Numbered from the stretch's first letter, positions 18,023-28,031 are shown. The stretch: 64,000 bases of DNA from an uncultured Flavobacteriales bacterium (GCA_943787535.1 CALSMU010000008.1:82058-146057), one strand, 5' to 3'. The notes: generated from the letters alone by a model not told the origin. Numbers and translations: made by a program.

Positions 18023-19738
18023 ATGAGTTTAAACCTTTCTGAACAGGAACAATTGAGAAGAGAATCGTTAAAAAATTTACGAGATCTTGGTATTGATCCT
18101 TATCCTGCAGCGCTTTATCCAGTTAATACCTTGTCGACTGAAATCGAAACAAATTTTAAGGAAGGAAAAAAGGTTATTGTTGCAGGTAGGTTAATGAGTA
18201 GAAGAATTATGGGTAAAGCGTCGTTTGCTGAAGCCCAAGATGCTGAAGGAAGGGTGCAATTGTATTTTAACCGCGATGAGATTTGTGAAGGAGAGGACAA
18301 GACTTTATACAATACTGTTTTTAAAAAGTTGTTGGATATAGGAGATTTTATTGGAGTTGAAGGAGATTTGTTTACCACCCAAGTGGGTGAGAAATCAATA
18401 AAGGTCAAAAAGTTTGTTTTATTATCTAAATCGTTAAAGCCATTGCCTCTTCCAAAAACGGACAATGAAGGAAAGGTACATGATGCTTTTACGGATCCGG
18501 AAATGAGATACCGTCAAAGATATGTTGATTTGGTTGTTAATCCACATGTAAAAGAAACATTTATTACGCGAACAAAAGTAATGAATGAAATGCGTAATTT
18601 TTTTAATGATAAAGGATATATTGAAGTGGAAACACCAATACTTCAACCAATCCCAGGTGGAGCTGCAGCCCGTCCATTTATTACCCATCATAATGCATTG
18701 GATATGCCATTGTATTTGAGAATTGCAAATGAGCTTTATTTAAAGAGGTTGATTGTTGGTGGTTTTGATGGCGTGTATGAATTTGCAAAAGATTTCAGAA
18801 ACGAAGGAATGGATCGAACCCATAATCCAGAATTTACGGTATTGGAGATTTATGTAGCCTATAAGGATTATAATTGGATGATGAACTTTACGGAGGAGAT
18901 GTTGGAAAGAGTTGCATTGTCTGTTCATGGAAAAACTGATTTATTGGTTGGTGATAAAGAAATTAGTTTTAAAAGGCCATTTAAAAGAATTTCAATGACG
19001 GATTCAATCAAGGAGCATACTGGATTTGACATTTCTGGAAAGTCTGTTGAAGAATTGTCTGCTTGGTGTAAAGCCAATGGAATAGAGGTAGATAATTCGA
19101 TGGGGAAGGGTAAATTAATTGATGAGATATTTGGAGAGAAATGTGAAGGGAGTTATATCCAACCAACTTTTATAACAGATTATCCAAAGGAGATGTCTCC
19201 ATTATGTAAAGCACATAGAGATAATCCAGAATTAACGGAACGTTTTGAGTTAATGGTTAATGGTAAAGAGGTTGCAAATGCTTACACCGAGTTAAATGAC
19301 CCTATTGATCAAAGAGAGCGTTTTGAAGAGCAAATGAAATTATCTGCGAAAGGAGATGATGAAGCAATGTTTATTGATCAAGATTTCTTAAGAGCGTTGG
19401 AATATGGAATGCCACCTACATCAGGAATGGGAATTGGAATTGATAGGTTAGTGATGTTGATGACGAATCAAAGGTCAATTCAAGAAGTATTATTTTTTCC
19501 TCAGATGAAATTAGAAACGTTTAGTGCTGAAGAAAAATTGGGTCCAGAATTAAATGAAAACGAACAATTAATTTTTGATATTCTTTCCAAAGAAAGTCCC
19601 GTGGAATTGAGCGTTTTAAAAGATGCAGCAGGACTTTCAAATAAGCAATGGGATAAAGGGATTAAAGGATTGAATAAACATGGTTTAACGAAAGTTACCA
19701 AAACGGATGATGCTCTGTTAGTTGATTTAATCGGCTAG
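18023..19738 (+). CDS. lysS: Lysyl-tRNA synthetase (class II)
   Basis: 571 residues. The N-terminal OB-fold anticodon domain ([21 protein letters not shown]) precedes the class II core: motif 1 near [17 protein letters not shown], motif 2 in [15 protein letters not shown] and motif 3 in [11 protein letters not shown]. The protein carries about 70 extra C-terminal residues resembling a winged-helix piece ([17 protein letters not shown]), as in other Bacteroidota LysS proteins. A consensus -7 box TAATTTTG (17990-17997) precedes the ATG. Confidence 0.95.
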   Translation: MSLNLSEQEQLRRESLKNLRDLGIDPYPAALYPVNTLSTEIETNFKEGKKVIVAGRLMSRRIMGKASFAEAQDAEGRVQLYFNRDEICEGEDKTLYNTVFKKLLDIGDFIGVEGDLFTTQVGEKSIKVKKFVLLSKSLKPLPLPKTDNEGKVHDAFTDPEMRYRQRYVDLVVNPHVKETFITRTKVMNEMRNFFNDKGYIEVETPILQPIPGGAAARPFITHHNALDMPLYLRIANELYLKRLIVGGFDGVYEFAKDFRNEGMDRTHNPEFTVLEIYVAYKDYNWMMNFTEEMLERVALSVHGKTDLLVGDKEISFKRPFKRISMTDSIKEHTGFDISGKSVEELSAWCKANGIEVDNSMGKGKLIDEIFGEKCEGSYIQPTFITDYPKEMSPLCKAHRDNPELTERFELMVNGKEVANAYTELNDPIDQRERFEEQMKLSAKGDDEAMFIDQDFLRALEYGMPPTSGMGIGIDRLVMLMTNQRSIQEVLFFPQMKLETFSAEEKLGPELNENEQLIFDILSKESPVELSVLKDAAGLSNKQWDKGIKGLNKHGLTKVTKTDDALLVDLIG

Positions 19739-19778
19739 TTCGTTTATCGGTTAGTATAAGCGGCTGTTTTGATCCAGT

Positions 19779-20213
19779 TTAGGTTTTGCGGAAGTCAGTT
19801 TTTTGTTTATAATTTTCCACTATCATTTTGATGGACTCCTCTTTATTCTTCTTTACCATTTCTATGCGACTATCTGAGATTATAGATGAATGATATTCTC
19901 TTATATTCAGGTCGCTCCAAAGCGTTAATTCTATAATTGTTGGAGTCAGGCCGAGACCTTTTTCGGTCAAAACATAAATGTTCGTTTTTTTATTATGAGT
20001 AAGTTTTTCCTTGGTGATTATCTTAAATTCTTCAAGCATTTTGAGTCTTGAGGATAAAATATTGGAAGCAATGGCTTCATCACTTTCGGAGAAATCCTTA
20101 AATGTTTTTTTTCCCTCCAAAAGCATCTGCTTAATAATTACCAATGTCCATTTGTCTCCTACTATGTCTAGTGCAGATGTAATCGGACAGTTACAACGAA
20201 AATTATTATTCAT
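19779..20213 (-). CDS. HxlR family transcriptional regulator
   Basis: 144 residues. A winged helix-turn-helix of the HxlR type is seen in CPITSALDIVGDKWTLVII, then FKDFSESDEAIASNILSSRLKMLE and YVLTEKGLGLTP. The N-terminal Cys pair (CNCPI) matches the position where HxlR proteins sense electrophiles or oxidants. It is divergent from the SDR gene at 20300, and repeated operator-like sequences lie between them, so it likely controls that gene and itself. Confidence 0.85.
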   Translation of the reverse strand: MNNNFRCNCPITSALDIVGDKWTLVIIKQMLLEGKKTFKDFSESDEAIASNILSSRLKMLEEFKIITKEKLTHNKKTNIYVLTEKGLGLTPTIIELTLWSDLNIREYHSSIISDSRIEMVKKNKEESIKMIVENYKQKTDFRKT

Positions 20214-20231
20214 TTTAAGAATTTAATATGT

Positions 20232-20285
20232 ATTACTTGCAAAACAAAAGTAATGTTGTATTTTTGCTTTTAAAACAAAAGTAAT
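20232..20285 (+). promoter_or_regulatory. Promoter and probable HxlR operator of the divergent SDR gene
   Basis: TTG (20237-20239), 19 bp and TATTTTTG (20259-20266) form a full Bacteroidota promoter directed at the SDR gene. An inverted repeat ATTACTT-N9-AAGTAAT (20232-20254) covers the -33 region. The 14-mer AAAACAAAAGTAAT occurs at 20241-20254 and again at 20272-20285, 31 bp apart (about three helical turns), flanking the -7 box. This is the expected geometry for repression by a dimeric regulator. Confidence 0.6.
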
Positions 20286-20299
20286 AAAATAAATAGAAT

Positions 20300-21313
20300 A
20301 TGAAGAAAGTATTGGTAACAGGTGTTTCTGGGTACATTGGTCAACATTGTGCAGCAGAACTATTAAAAAAAGGATATTCTGTTAGAGGATCGCTCCGAAG
20401 TTTATCTAAAGCGGATGAGGTGACTAAGGGTATCAAAAAAGTAATTGACCCTAAGGGGAATTTAGAATATTGCGAACTTGATCTTTTGAAAGATGATGGT
20501 TGGGATAAAGCAATGGTTGGATGTGATTTTGTATTGCATGTTGCATCACCTTTTATAAATATTGAGCCAAAAGATGAAAATTTATATATAAAGCCGGCTG
20601 TTGAGGGTACGCAAAGAGCATTGAAAGCTGCAAAGAAAGCTGGAGTGAAGCGTGTTGTTCTGACCTCTTCAATGGTTTCTATGTTAGAGAATGCTGATAA
20701 ATCTATTGATATAAATGCCAATTCTTGGACAAATGTGAATGCAAAAAATGTTTCAGCTTATGCGAAAAGTAAAACTTTAGCGGAAAAAAGTGCTTGGAAA
20801 TTTATTGAAGCGCAAACAGATGATGCGCCGATGGAATTAACAGTGGTTAATCCTGGCCCAGTATTTGGACCAACTCTCTCGGGTAATTTGGGAGCATCAC
20901 TGGATATTTTCAAACAAATGATTAGTGGTAAAATGCCTATGGTTCCTCAGGCTGGTATTAATATGTCAGATGTAAGAGATATAGCTGAAATTCATGTTTT
21001 GGCAATGGAAAACCCAAACGCAAATGGGAAAAGATTCATTGTGACAACGGAAAATACTTATACATTTCAGAAATTAGCTCAAATATTGAAATCAAATGGA
21101 TATGATAAGGTTAGTACCAAATTAGCTCCTAATTTTCTTTTACGCTTCATAGGAAATTTCAACAGAGAAGCGAAGAGTATGAGAGCTTTTATAGGGAAAA
21201 CTTACAATGGGGATATTTCTTCAACAAAACAAATTTTTAACTGGGAACCTATTTCTTTTGAAAAGACAGTTTTGGATACTGCTAAATCTGTTGATGAGTC
21301 TATGAAAAAATAG
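20300..21313 (+). CDS. NAD(P)-dependent extended SDR (dihydroflavonol-4-reductase-like aldehyde reductase)
   Basis: 337 residues: Rossmann motif TGVSGYIGQH at residue 7, RGSLRS after beta-2 (favours NADPH), FVLHVASPF, the catalytic Tyr-Lys in SAYAKSKTLAE, and VNPGPVFGP. This matches the DFR/cinnamoyl-CoA reductase-like branch, whose bacterial members reduce reactive aldehydes. With the divergent HxlR gene it resembles aldehyde- or electrophile-responsive pairs. An intrinsic terminator follows at 21334. Confidence 0.82.
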   Translation: MKKVLVTGVSGYIGQHCAAELLKKGYSVRGSLRSLSKADEVTKGIKKVIDPKGNLEYCELDLLKDDGWDKAMVGCDFVLHVASPFINIEPKDENLYIKPAVEGTQRALKAAKKAGVKRVVLTSSMVSMLENADKSIDINANSWTNVNAKNVSAYAKSKTLAEKSAWKFIEAQTDDAPMELTVVNPGPVFGPTLSGNLGASLDIFKQMISGKMPMVPQAGINMSDVRDIAEIHVLAMENPNANGKRFIVTTENTYTFQKLAQILKSNGYDKVSTKLAPNFLLRFIGNFNREAKSMRAFIGKTYNGDISSTKQIFNWEPISFEKTVLDTAKSVDESMKK

Positions 21314-21333
21314 CATCGAAATTATAGAAAAGG

Positions 21334-21372
21334 CAAAGCTCGGATTATTTAATAATAATTCGAGCTTTTTTA
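21334..21372 (+). terminator. Terminator after the SDR gene
   Basis: AAAGCTCGGATTATT pairs with AATAATTCGAGCTTT across a 4-base loop with one mismatch, followed by a T run. Confidence 0.75.
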
Positions 21373-21476
21373 TTGATTATAAGGTTAGTGTAACAAACCT
21401 TCGAATGTTTCTTTACGTGTCCATAAACGAAGAGAATTTTTGTGTAAGATAATGTCAAGTTTATAATAATGTTAAT

Positions 21477-21505
21477 AAAAAAGGCGACTCATGAGTCGCC
21501 TTTTT
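21477..21505 (-). terminator. Terminator after metK
   Basis: A perfect palindrome AAAAGGCGACTCATGAGTCG... with a T run on either strand lies 21 bp past the metK stop. It can also stop transcription from the plus side. Confidence 0.85.
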
Positions 21506-21525
21506 AACTTTACGTAACTTGAATA

Positions 21526-22779
21526 TTATTTATCAAAAGCATCTTTAATTTTGTCTACAAAGTTCAATTCTTCCCAAGGGAATAATTTAACATCCATAGA
21601 AACTTTTTTTCCCTCGGGAGAAGTATATTCTTTAGTAATAACTTCTGTTTTTCTTCCCATGTGACCATAAGCAGCCGTTTCTCTATAAATAGGAGAACGT
21701 AAGTTGAAACGAGTTTCAATTGCGTAAGGACGCATGTCAAAAATAGCAGCTAATTTTTCAGCGATTTCGCCGTCTGTTAAATCAACTTTAGAAGTTCCAT
21801 AAGTATTTACATATAATCCCATTGGTTCAGCAACACCGATTGCATAAGCCACTTGCACCAGAGCTTCATCAGCAACGCCTGCTGCAACTAAGTTCTTAGC
21901 TACGTGACGAGTTGCGTAAGCTGCAGATCTATCAACTTTACTTGGGTCTTTTCCGGAAAAAGCTCCACCACCGTGAGCACCTTTTCCACCGTAAGTATCA
22001 ACGATGATTTTACGACCTGTTAGTCCAGTATCTCCATGAGGCCCTCCAATCACAAAAATTCCAGTTGGGTTAATATGGTATGTGATCTGATCGTTGAATA
22101 AAGCTTGAATTTCAGCAGGGAATAATTTTTTAACTCTAGGAATAAGAATATTTACGACATCCTCTTTAATTTTCTTCAACATGTTTTGTTCGCTGCCGAA
22201 GTCATCATGTTGTGTTGATACAACAATTGCATCAATTCTAACAGGTTTGTTATTATTATCATATTCAATTGTTACTTGAGATTTAGAATCTGGCCGCAAA
22301 TATGATATTTCCTTATTTTCTCTTCTTAACTCAGCTAATTCTTTCAATAGCATATGAGAAATTTCCAATGGAAGCGGCATGTATGAATCAGTCTCATTGG
22401 TGGCATAACCAAACATCATTCCTTGATCACCGGCACCCTGATCTTCTTTGTTTGCTCTTTCAACTCCTTGGTTGATATCTGGCGATTGTTCGTGGATAGC
22501 AGAAAATACACCACAAGAATTACCATCGAACATGTATTCCCCTTTGTTGTAACCAATTGTATTAATTACCTCTCTAGCTATAACCTGAACGTCTAGGTAT
22601 GCTTTGGATTTTACTTCTCCTGCAAGAACAACCTGTCCTGTGGTAACAAGTGTTTCACAGGCAACTTTCGAATCAGCATCGAACGCTAAAAAATTGTCAA
22701 TTAACGCATCTGAAATTTGATCAGCTACTTTGTCTGGATGGCCTTCTGAAACCGATTCTGATGTAAATAAATAACTCAT
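21526..22779 (-). CDS. metK: S-adenosylmethionine synthetase
   Basis: 417 residues. MetK makes S-adenosylmethionine from methionine and ATP in the cytoplasm. The N-terminal [16 protein letters not shown] motif, the methionine loop, [12 protein letters not shown] and the P-loop-like [16 protein letters not shown] are all intact, and length is normal for Bacteroidota. A SAM-II-like RNA element lies in its leader, 70 nt before the ATG, so feedback control by its own product is likely. It is monocistronic, with a strong terminator behind it. Confidence 0.95.
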   Translation of the reverse strand: MSYLFTSESVSEGHPDKVADQISDALIDNFLAFDADSKVACETLVTTGQVVLAGEVKSKAYLDVQVIAREVINTIGYNKGEYMFDGNSCGVFSAIHEQSPDINQGVERANKEDQGAGDQGMMFGYATNETDSYMPLPLEISHMLLKELAELRRENKEISYLRPDSKSQVTIEYDNNNKPVRIDAIVVSTQHDDFGSEQNMLKKIKEDVVNILIPRVKKLFPAEIQALFNDQITYHINPTGIFVIGGPHGDTGLTGRKIIVDTYGGKGAHGGGAFSGKDPSKVDRSAAYATRHVAKNLVAAGVADEALVQVAYAIGVAEPMGLYVNTYGTSKVDLTDGEIAEKLAAIFDMRPYAIETRFNLRSPIYRETAAYGHMGRKTEVITKEYTSPEGKKVSMDVKLFPWEELNFVDKIKDAFDK

Positions 22780-22849
22780 TATTCAATTTGTTTTTAAGAT
22801 TAATCTAGTCGAAACAAAAAGGAATACGCTGCGCAAGTGTAGTAAGAAA

Positions 22850-22900
22850 CGTTTTAGCATTTTTTGTACGTGGTTGCAAGCAAGCAAATCATTCCACCTT
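22850..22900 (-). promoter_or_regulatory. SAM-II-like riboswitch in the metK leader
   Basis: On the minus strand a P1 arm GUGG pairs with CCAC. The loop has the conserved GAUUUG and CUUGCAA pieces and is followed by an A-rich linker and GCUAAA. These are the landmarks of the compact SAM-II pseudoknot (GAUUUA...UUGCAA...GCUAAA). UUUG/UAAA can form the P2 pseudoknot helix. Two extra bases (AA) lie between P1 and the GAUUU loop. It sits 70 nt upstream of metK, which fits feedback by S-adenosylmethionine. Recognised by eye only. Confidence 0.62.
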
Positions 22901-22964
22901 AATTTCGGATGCGAATTTATGAAAATTAAATAACTGACAAATAGAATAATGCAAAAAAAGGCAA

Positions 22965-23876
22965 TTATTTTTTTGAAGTCAGCTCCTTAAATACATTTTC
23001 TAAAGATTCTTCTTCTTTTTGCATGGTTAATACTAGGATATTATTGGTTTGCGCAAATTTTGAAATTTCTTTACGGATATCTTTATCTGTTTTCGATTCG
23101 AGCACCCAAATTTTGTCAGAAACTTCTTGTGCGCTTGTAACTCCAGTAATTGAATTTAACTTTGTTTTACTAATGCTTGTATCGAATTCAACTTTTATCA
23201 CCTGCTTTTTAACAACTTTAGATTGAATCTCACTGGTTTTCTCATCTGCAACAATTTTACCGTCGTTTATTATTATGATGCGGTCACAAATAGCTTCTAC
23301 CTCTTGCATGATATGCGTAGAAAGTAAAATCGTTTTATCTTTTCCGAAAGTTTTAATTAATTCTCGGATTTCAACCAGTTGGTTTGGATCTAAACCACTC
23401 GTAGGTTCATCAAGAATTAGTACATCTGGGTCATGCAACATAGCTTGCGCTAATCCAACTCTTTGTCGATACCCCTTTGATAAAGCTCCTATTTTTTTAT
23501 GCTGTTCTTTTTCTAGTCCAACAGAATTAATCATTTCTGCAACTCTTTCCTTCTTTTTTTTGACCTTGTGTAAACGAGCAAGAAAAAGTAAATACTCTTT
23601 AACATACATATCCAAATACAAAGGGTTGTGTTCTGGCAGGTAACCTACTTTTTTTTTAACCTTTATTGGTTCGTCATTTACGTCTAATCCACAAACTTTT
23701 ACTTCGCCTTTTGTTTGTGGAATAAAACAAGTAATGATTTTCATGGAGGTAGACTTTCCAGCTCCATTTGGACCTAAAAACCCAACTATTTCTCCTTTAG
23801 ATATTTCAAATGAAATGTTATCCAGAGCGTTTTGATTTCCGTATTTTTTTGTAACGTTTTTGACTGATATCGACAC
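22965..23876 (-). CDS. gldA: GldA-type ABC transporter ATP-binding protein
   Basis: 303 residues: Walker A GPNGAGKST at about 35, the Q-loop region GYLPEHNPLYLDMYVKEYL, signature LSKGYRQRVGLAQ, Walker B VLILDEPTSGLDP and H-loop STHIMQEVE. The KVGYLPEHNPLY segment and the C-terminal 80-residue extension match GldA, the ATPase of the GldA/GldF/GldG transporter linked to gliding in Flavobacteriia. GldF and GldG are not in the window. With other T9SS/gliding genes present, the assignment is reasonable, but related ABC-2 ATPases cannot be fully excluded. Confidence 0.8.
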   Translation of the reverse strand: MSISVKNVTKKYGNQNALDNISFEISKGEIVGFLGPNGAGKSTSMKIITCFIPQTKGEVKVCGLDVNDEPIKVKKKVGYLPEHNPLYLDMYVKEYLLFLARLHKVKKKKERVAEMINSVGLEKEQHKKIGALSKGYRQRVGLAQAMLHDPDVLILDEPTSGLDPNQLVEIRELIKTFGKDKTILLSTHIMQEVEAICDRIIIINDGKIVADEKTSEIQSKVVKKQVIKVEFDTSISKTKLNSITGVTSAQEVSDKIWVLESKTDKDIRKEISKFAQTNNILVLTMQKEEESLENVFKELTSKK

Positions 23877-24114
23877 AACTTATATTTGTAAGATGAAAAT
23901 AAAAAACAAAGAATATCTAATCTCTATTCATATTGCAAATATATCTATAATTAAGGGAAGTGAATAAGATGTCATAAACATTCATTAACAATTTAGTGTG
24001 GGATTACTTTTCTTATCAGTCATTTCTAGGATAGCTAATATATTGGAGTCAAATAAGTATTTAAGTTATAGGTGAAATTATTTATACCACTTCATTTTCC
24101 TTACTTTTACGAAA

Positions 24115-25056
24115 ATGATTTTAGAAGGAGCTATAGTGATACGGTCAACAGGAAGTTGGTATTCAATCCGAACAAAAGAAGGTGAGGAAGTTGAAGCTCG
24201 CATTAAAGGTAAATTTAGAATACAAGGGATAAAAACCACCAACCCGGTTGCGGTTGGAGATCTGGTAGACTTTACTTTAGAAAATGATAATATTGGCGTA
24301 ATAACAAAAATCCATCCGCGTAAAAATTACATAATTCGTAAATCGGTAAATTTATCTAAGCAGGCACAAATAATTGCATGTAATATCGATCGTGCTCTTT
24401 TGGTGGTTACTATTTCTAATCCAGTCACCCAGACGGGATTTATTGATCGGTTTTTAATTACAGCGGAAGCTTATCACATTCCCGTAACAATAGTCTTTAA
24501 TAAAATTGATATTTACTCGGAAAAGGATCAATTAAAATTGGAAGAATTGATGATTGCTTATTCGAAGGTGGGGTATCATTGTTTGGATGTTTCTGCTGAA
24601 ACGGGTGCAGGAGTTAAAGAGATTAAAAAAATGCTTGCCGATAAGACAACCATGTTAAGTGGTCACTCAGGGGCTGGTAAGTCTACATTAATTAATAAGG
24701 TTGATGGCAATCTAGAATTAAAAACGGGCGATATCTCAGAATCACATTTTAAAGGAAAGCATACTACAACTTTTGCGGAAATGTTTGAATTGGAATTTGG
24801 TGGATTTATTATTGATACACCTGGAATTAAAGGATTAGGGATTGTAGATATTGAAAAGGAAGAAATGAGTCATTATTTTTTAGAAATGAGGGCTTTATTA
24901 CCCGAATGTAAATTTCATAATTGTCAACATTTAAAAGAACCTTCTTGTGCTATTAAAAAAGCAGTTAAAGCTGGAGGAGTGGAGGAGTTTAGGTATAAAA
25001 ATTATCTTTCGATGTACCAGGGAGATGATGAAAATTATAGAACAGTAGATTATTAA
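24115..25056 (+). CDS. rsgA: Ribosome small-subunit-dependent GTPase A
   Basis: 313 residues with circularly permuted GTPase motifs: an N-terminal OB-fold, then G4 (FNKID, about 127), G1 (GHSGAGKST, about 182), G3 (DTPGIKG, about 233) and a C-terminal zinc knuckle (CKFHNCQHLKEPSC). RsgA acts in late 30S maturation. Its stop codon overlaps the dtd start by one base (TAATG), showing translational coupling in a four-gene unit. Confidence 0.94.
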   Translation: MILEGAIVIRSTGSWYSIRTKEGEEVEARIKGKFRIQGIKTTNPVAVGDLVDFTLENDNIGVITKIHPRKNYIIRKSVNLSKQAQIIACNIDRALLVVTISNPVTQTGFIDRFLITAEAYHIPVTIVFNKIDIYSEKDQLKLEELMIAYSKVGYHCLDVSAETGAGVKEIKKMLADKTTMLSGHSGAGKSTLINKVDGNLELKTGDISESHFKGKHTTTFAEMFELEFGGFIIDTPGIKGLGIVDIEKEEMSHYFLEMRALLPECKFHNCQHLKEPSCAIKKAVKAGGVEEFRYKNYLSMYQGDDENYRTVDY

Positions 25057-25508
25057 TGAGGGTTTTTGTTCAAAGAGTATCGGAAGCGTCAGTTGTAGTT
25101 GAGAATGAAATTCACAGTGAAATAGACAGTGGAATGTTAATTTTACTTGGAATTGAAAACGAGGATAATCAAGAAGATATTGATTGGTTGTGCGCCAAAA
25201 TTACTAAATTGAGGATATTTCCAGACGCTGAAGGAATAATGAATTTATCATTGATGGATACAAACGGTGAAGTGTTAGTTGTGAGTCAGTTTACCTTGCA
25301 TGCTAGCACAAAAAAGGGGAATCGGCCATCGTATACTAACGCTGCTCGTCCAGAAGTTGCATTGCCTTTGTATGAAGAGTTTATTTCACGACTGACTCAA
25401 GTTTTAGGTAAAAGAATTGGAACAGGAGAGTTTGGAGCCGATATGAAAGTTAGTTTAATAAATGATGGCCCTGTCAGTATTTGGATAGATTCAAAATCAA
25501 AAGAATAA
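25056..25508 (+). CDS. dtd: D-aminoacyl-tRNA deacylase
   Basis: 150 residues, normal length. MRVFVQRVSEASVVV is the family N-terminus, SQFTLHASTKKGNRPSY carries the conserved SQFTL active-site loop, and NDGPVSIWIDS carries the Gly-cisPro motif that screens chirality. DTD hydrolyses D-amino acids (and Gly) mis-attached to tRNA. It is sandwiched between rsgA and an acyltransferase gene. Confidence 0.94.
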   Translation: MRVFVQRVSEASVVVENEIHSEIDSGMLILLGIENEDNQEDIDWLCAKITKLRIFPDAEGIMNLSLMDTNGEVLVVSQFTLHASTKKGNRPSYTNAARPEVALPLYEEFISRLTQVLGKRIGTGEFGADMKVSLINDGPVSIWIDSKSKE

Positions 25509-25513
25509 GCTAT

Positions 25514-26848
25514 ATGAGAATTAGAAACTGGTCATTAGGGTATTTGTTTGGTTATATATTTACTACAATAGGAATAAAGTCTTTTTATAGGAAATATAAA
25601 GTAGTTGGAAAAGAGAATGTTCCAAAAGGAAAACCGATTCTATTTGCAGGAAACCATCAAAATGCTTTTTTAGAAGGTGCTATCCTGGGATATGTAACAC
25701 GCTCACCAATATATTTTTTAGCAAGGTCAGATATTTTTAAAAAGAAAGCAGCTAGTTTTATGTTAAACAGTTTAAACGCACTTCCCATTTATCGGGAAAG
25801 GGATGGCGCTGATTATAGAGATAAAAATGAAGAGGTATTTGAACAGTTTTATGATTTACTGGGTAATAATAGAAGGATTGTAATATTTCCAGAAGGTAAT
25901 CATGGGAAGCATCAGCAATTAAGATCATTGAAAAAAGGTATTTTCAGAATAGCAGTTGGAGCAGAGGCTAAGTATAATAAAGAATTGGATGTTCAGGTAG
26001 TTCCGGTTGGGATTAATTATGGGAAATTTGAAAATATGGGCGGCGATCTACTTATTCAATTTGGAGCGCCAATAGCTATTAAAGATTATATCGCAGATAA
26101 TTCAGTGAAGCAAGAAGAAAACTATATAGAACTTGTTGGTGAACTCAGAAAGCGATTGAGTGATCAGATGATAGATATTCAGAAAATGGATTATTATGAT
26201 TTGATTCATTTCACTATGAAAACTTTTGATGCTGAAATTGGTTTGTTGGAGCGCAATGATGGCAATGATTTGGTTTCGGAATTTAAGAGACAAAAAGGAT
26301 ATATCGAGAAAGCTGAGAGTTACATTGAGAAGGATATTGAAAATGCGAATGCATTGCTCAAAGTGGTTGTAGAATTTAGGGGTTTACTCAGTGAAGAGAA
26401 GCTGTCTGCTTGGTTATTTAATAAAGAGAGTTACGCTGTTTTTGGCCACGTCTTTTTATTAACTCTACTTTTTCCATTGCACTTGTATGGAATTCTTAAT
26501 AATTATTTGCCTTATCGAATTCCCGCTTGGTTCGTGGAGAAAAAAGTAGCTGATATTCATTTTCATGCTTCAATAAAACTTCTTGCGGGATCTATTCTGT
26601 TTGTGATTTTTTGGGGAATTCAAATTAGTTTAGTAGCAATATTTACAGATAATTATTACTGGGCAATGTACTTTGGGTCATTAATTTTTTCAGCTTGGAT
26701 TAGCTATAAATATTGGGTTTCATTCTTAAAGTTGAAGGGAAAAATACGTTACAATAAACTCCAAAAGCAAAAAGTAGACATTTTTAGGAAATTAAAAATT
26801 CAACACGAAAATTTAAAGCAGTTTGTATATAAATCATATCAAAAATGA
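25514..26848 (+). CDS. PlsC-like glycerolphosphate acyltransferase, membrane-associated
   Basis: About 444 residues. The acyltransferase block has GNHQNAFLEG (the His-x5-acidic variant, with Glu where most relatives have Asp), ARSDIF, LPIYRERDG and FPEGNHGKHQQL. The C-terminal third carries three hydrophobic segments (FLLTLLFPLHLYGIL; LLAGSILFVIFWGI; WAMYFGSLIFSAWIS). It likely adds a fatty acyl chain in phospholipid or lipoamino-acid synthesis. The ATG at 25514, 5 bp after dtd, is preferred to an upstream in-frame codon. Its stop overlaps the next ATG (ATGA). Confidence 0.83.
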   Translation: MRIRNWSLGYLFGYIFTTIGIKSFYRKYKVVGKENVPKGKPILFAGNHQNAFLEGAILGYVTRSPIYFLARSDIFKKKAASFMLNSLNALPIYRERDGADYRDKNEEVFEQFYDLLGNNRRIVIFPEGNHGKHQQLRSLKKGIFRIAVGAEAKYNKELDVQVVPVGINYGKFENMGGDLLIQFGAPIAIKDYIADNSVKQEENYIELVGELRKRLSDQMIDIQKMDYYDLIHFTMKTFDAEIGLLERNDGNDLVSEFKRQKGYIEKAESYIEKDIENANALLKVVVEFRGLLSEEKLSAWLFNKESYAVFGHVFLLTLLFPLHLYGILNNYLPYRIPAWFVEKKVADIHFHASIKLLAGSILFVIFWGIQISLVAIFTDNYYWAMYFGSLIFSAWISYKYWVSFLKLKGKIRYNKLQKQKVDIFRKLKIQHENLKQFVYKSYQK

Positions 26849-27183
26849 AAAATACTTTAGGTATAGAAGAGGCTCAGAAAAAAGTGGATAATTGGATTAA
26901 CCAATTTGGTGTACGTTATTTTAATGAACTGACTAATATGGCAATGCTAACAGAAGAGGTTGGAGAAGTTGCTCGTATAATTGGAAGAAGGTACGGTGAG
27001 CAATCAGAAAAGGAATCAGACAAACAAAAGGACTTGGGAGATGAAATGGCAGATGTATTGTTTGTCTTAATATGCTTAGCGAATCAAACAGGAGTAAATT
27101 TGGAAGAAGCATTAGAAAAAAACTTAAATAAGAAGTCTATTAGAGATGCGGATAGGCATCATAACAATGAGAAATTGCATTGA
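26845..27183 (+). CDS. MazG-like nucleotide pyrophosphohydrolase
   Basis: 112 residues, all alpha: TEEVGEVARIIGRRYGE gives the EExxE metal-binding helix and LGDEMADVLFVLICLANQTG gives the ExxD helix of MazG/dUTPase-like enzymes. It probably hydrolyses non-canonical NTPs as a house-cleaning enzyme. It overlaps the acyltransferase gene by 4 bp and is the last gene of the rsgA unit. Confidence 0.88.
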   Translation: MKNTLGIEEAQKKVDNWINQFGVRYFNELTNMAMLTEEVGEVARIIGRRYGEQSEKESDKQKDLGDEMADVLFVLICLANQTGVNLEEALEKNLNKKSIRDADRHHNNEKLH

Positions 27184-27215
27184 CTTTATTGAGTTCAGAA
27201 TTATACAGAACAAAG

Positions 27216-28031
27216 CTATAGCCCTTTTAAAAAAGTTTTAAACGCATCCCAATATTTATCACTCCCTTCTGTAGTTTCCCAAAGCGCTCTTGAGCCATGA
27301 ATTCCCTCAAAGTCAGGTAGGAATTGATTTGTCCATACTGTGTCTACTTCCGAAATAATTGATTTAGTAGCTTCTGTTTCTGTTTTAGAGGAAGTAACAA
27401 AAATGGGTTTCTCATATCCTTTGATAGAACCTTGAATACTTATTCCTTCAATATATTCCCCAGGGCTAAAAGCTGCTACTGCTTTTACTTTTTCGTTGTT
27501 TTTTCCAATTAACAAAACCAGTGAAGCAGAGTAGGAGCTTCCAACTAATACAATAGATTCATTATCATTAAGCTTATATAAATAATCAATCGCAGCTTCA
27601 ATATCCTGTTTTGCGTCTATATATTCCGTGGGTAAACCCTTTTCTTTAGCTAGTTGAGCCGTTTTATTTATAATTTTGTTTGCTTCATTTCCTGATCGTT
27701 GATCGATAGCAATACTTGAAAACCCGATACTACCAATTCTAAATGCAGTTTCTCTATATTCACCTCTGCTAAATCCTGCTTGGTGACATAGTAAAATAAT
27801 AGGCTTACTATCTTTTCTTTCGTAGATATCAGCAAAGATAAGTAAGCTATCTCTAGAGGGAAAAGAGTCATGTTGTATAAATCGACTTTCAGATAGCTTT
27901 GAGATTGGAACAGCCTCCATATGCAAACTATCAAATTTGCCTTCATCAATTTTTTCAATTGTTGTTTCTTTTGGTGGAGGCATACAAGCAAAAGTAAAAA
28001 ATAGGACAGCTATGAATAATGTCGGTTTCAT
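27216..28031 (-). CDS. Alpha/beta hydrolase lipoprotein
   Basis: 271 residues. A lipoprotein signal (MKPTLFIAVLFFTFAC) puts Cys16 at the membrane. The rest is an alpha/beta hydrolase: PIILLCHQAGFSRGEYRE (oxyanion strand), IAIDQRSG and the nucleophile elbow VLVGSSYSASL with Ser at the usual GxSxS position. A late His occurs in FEGIHGSRALW. It resembles dienelactone-hydrolase-like esterases. The substrate is unknown. Confidence 0.77.
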   Translation of the reverse strand: MKPTLFIAVLFFTFACMPPPKETTIEKIDEGKFDSLHMEAVPISKLSESRFIQHDSFPSRDSLLIFADIYERKDSKPIILLCHQAGFSRGEYRETAFRIGSIGFSSIAIDQRSGNEANKIINKTAQLAKEKGLPTEYIDAKQDIEAAIDYLYKLNDNESIVLVGSSYSASLVLLIGKNNEKVKAVAAFSPGEYIEGISIQGSIKGYEKPIFVTSSKTETEATKSIISEVDTVWTNQFLPDFEGIHGSRALWETTEGSDKYWDAFKTFLKGL

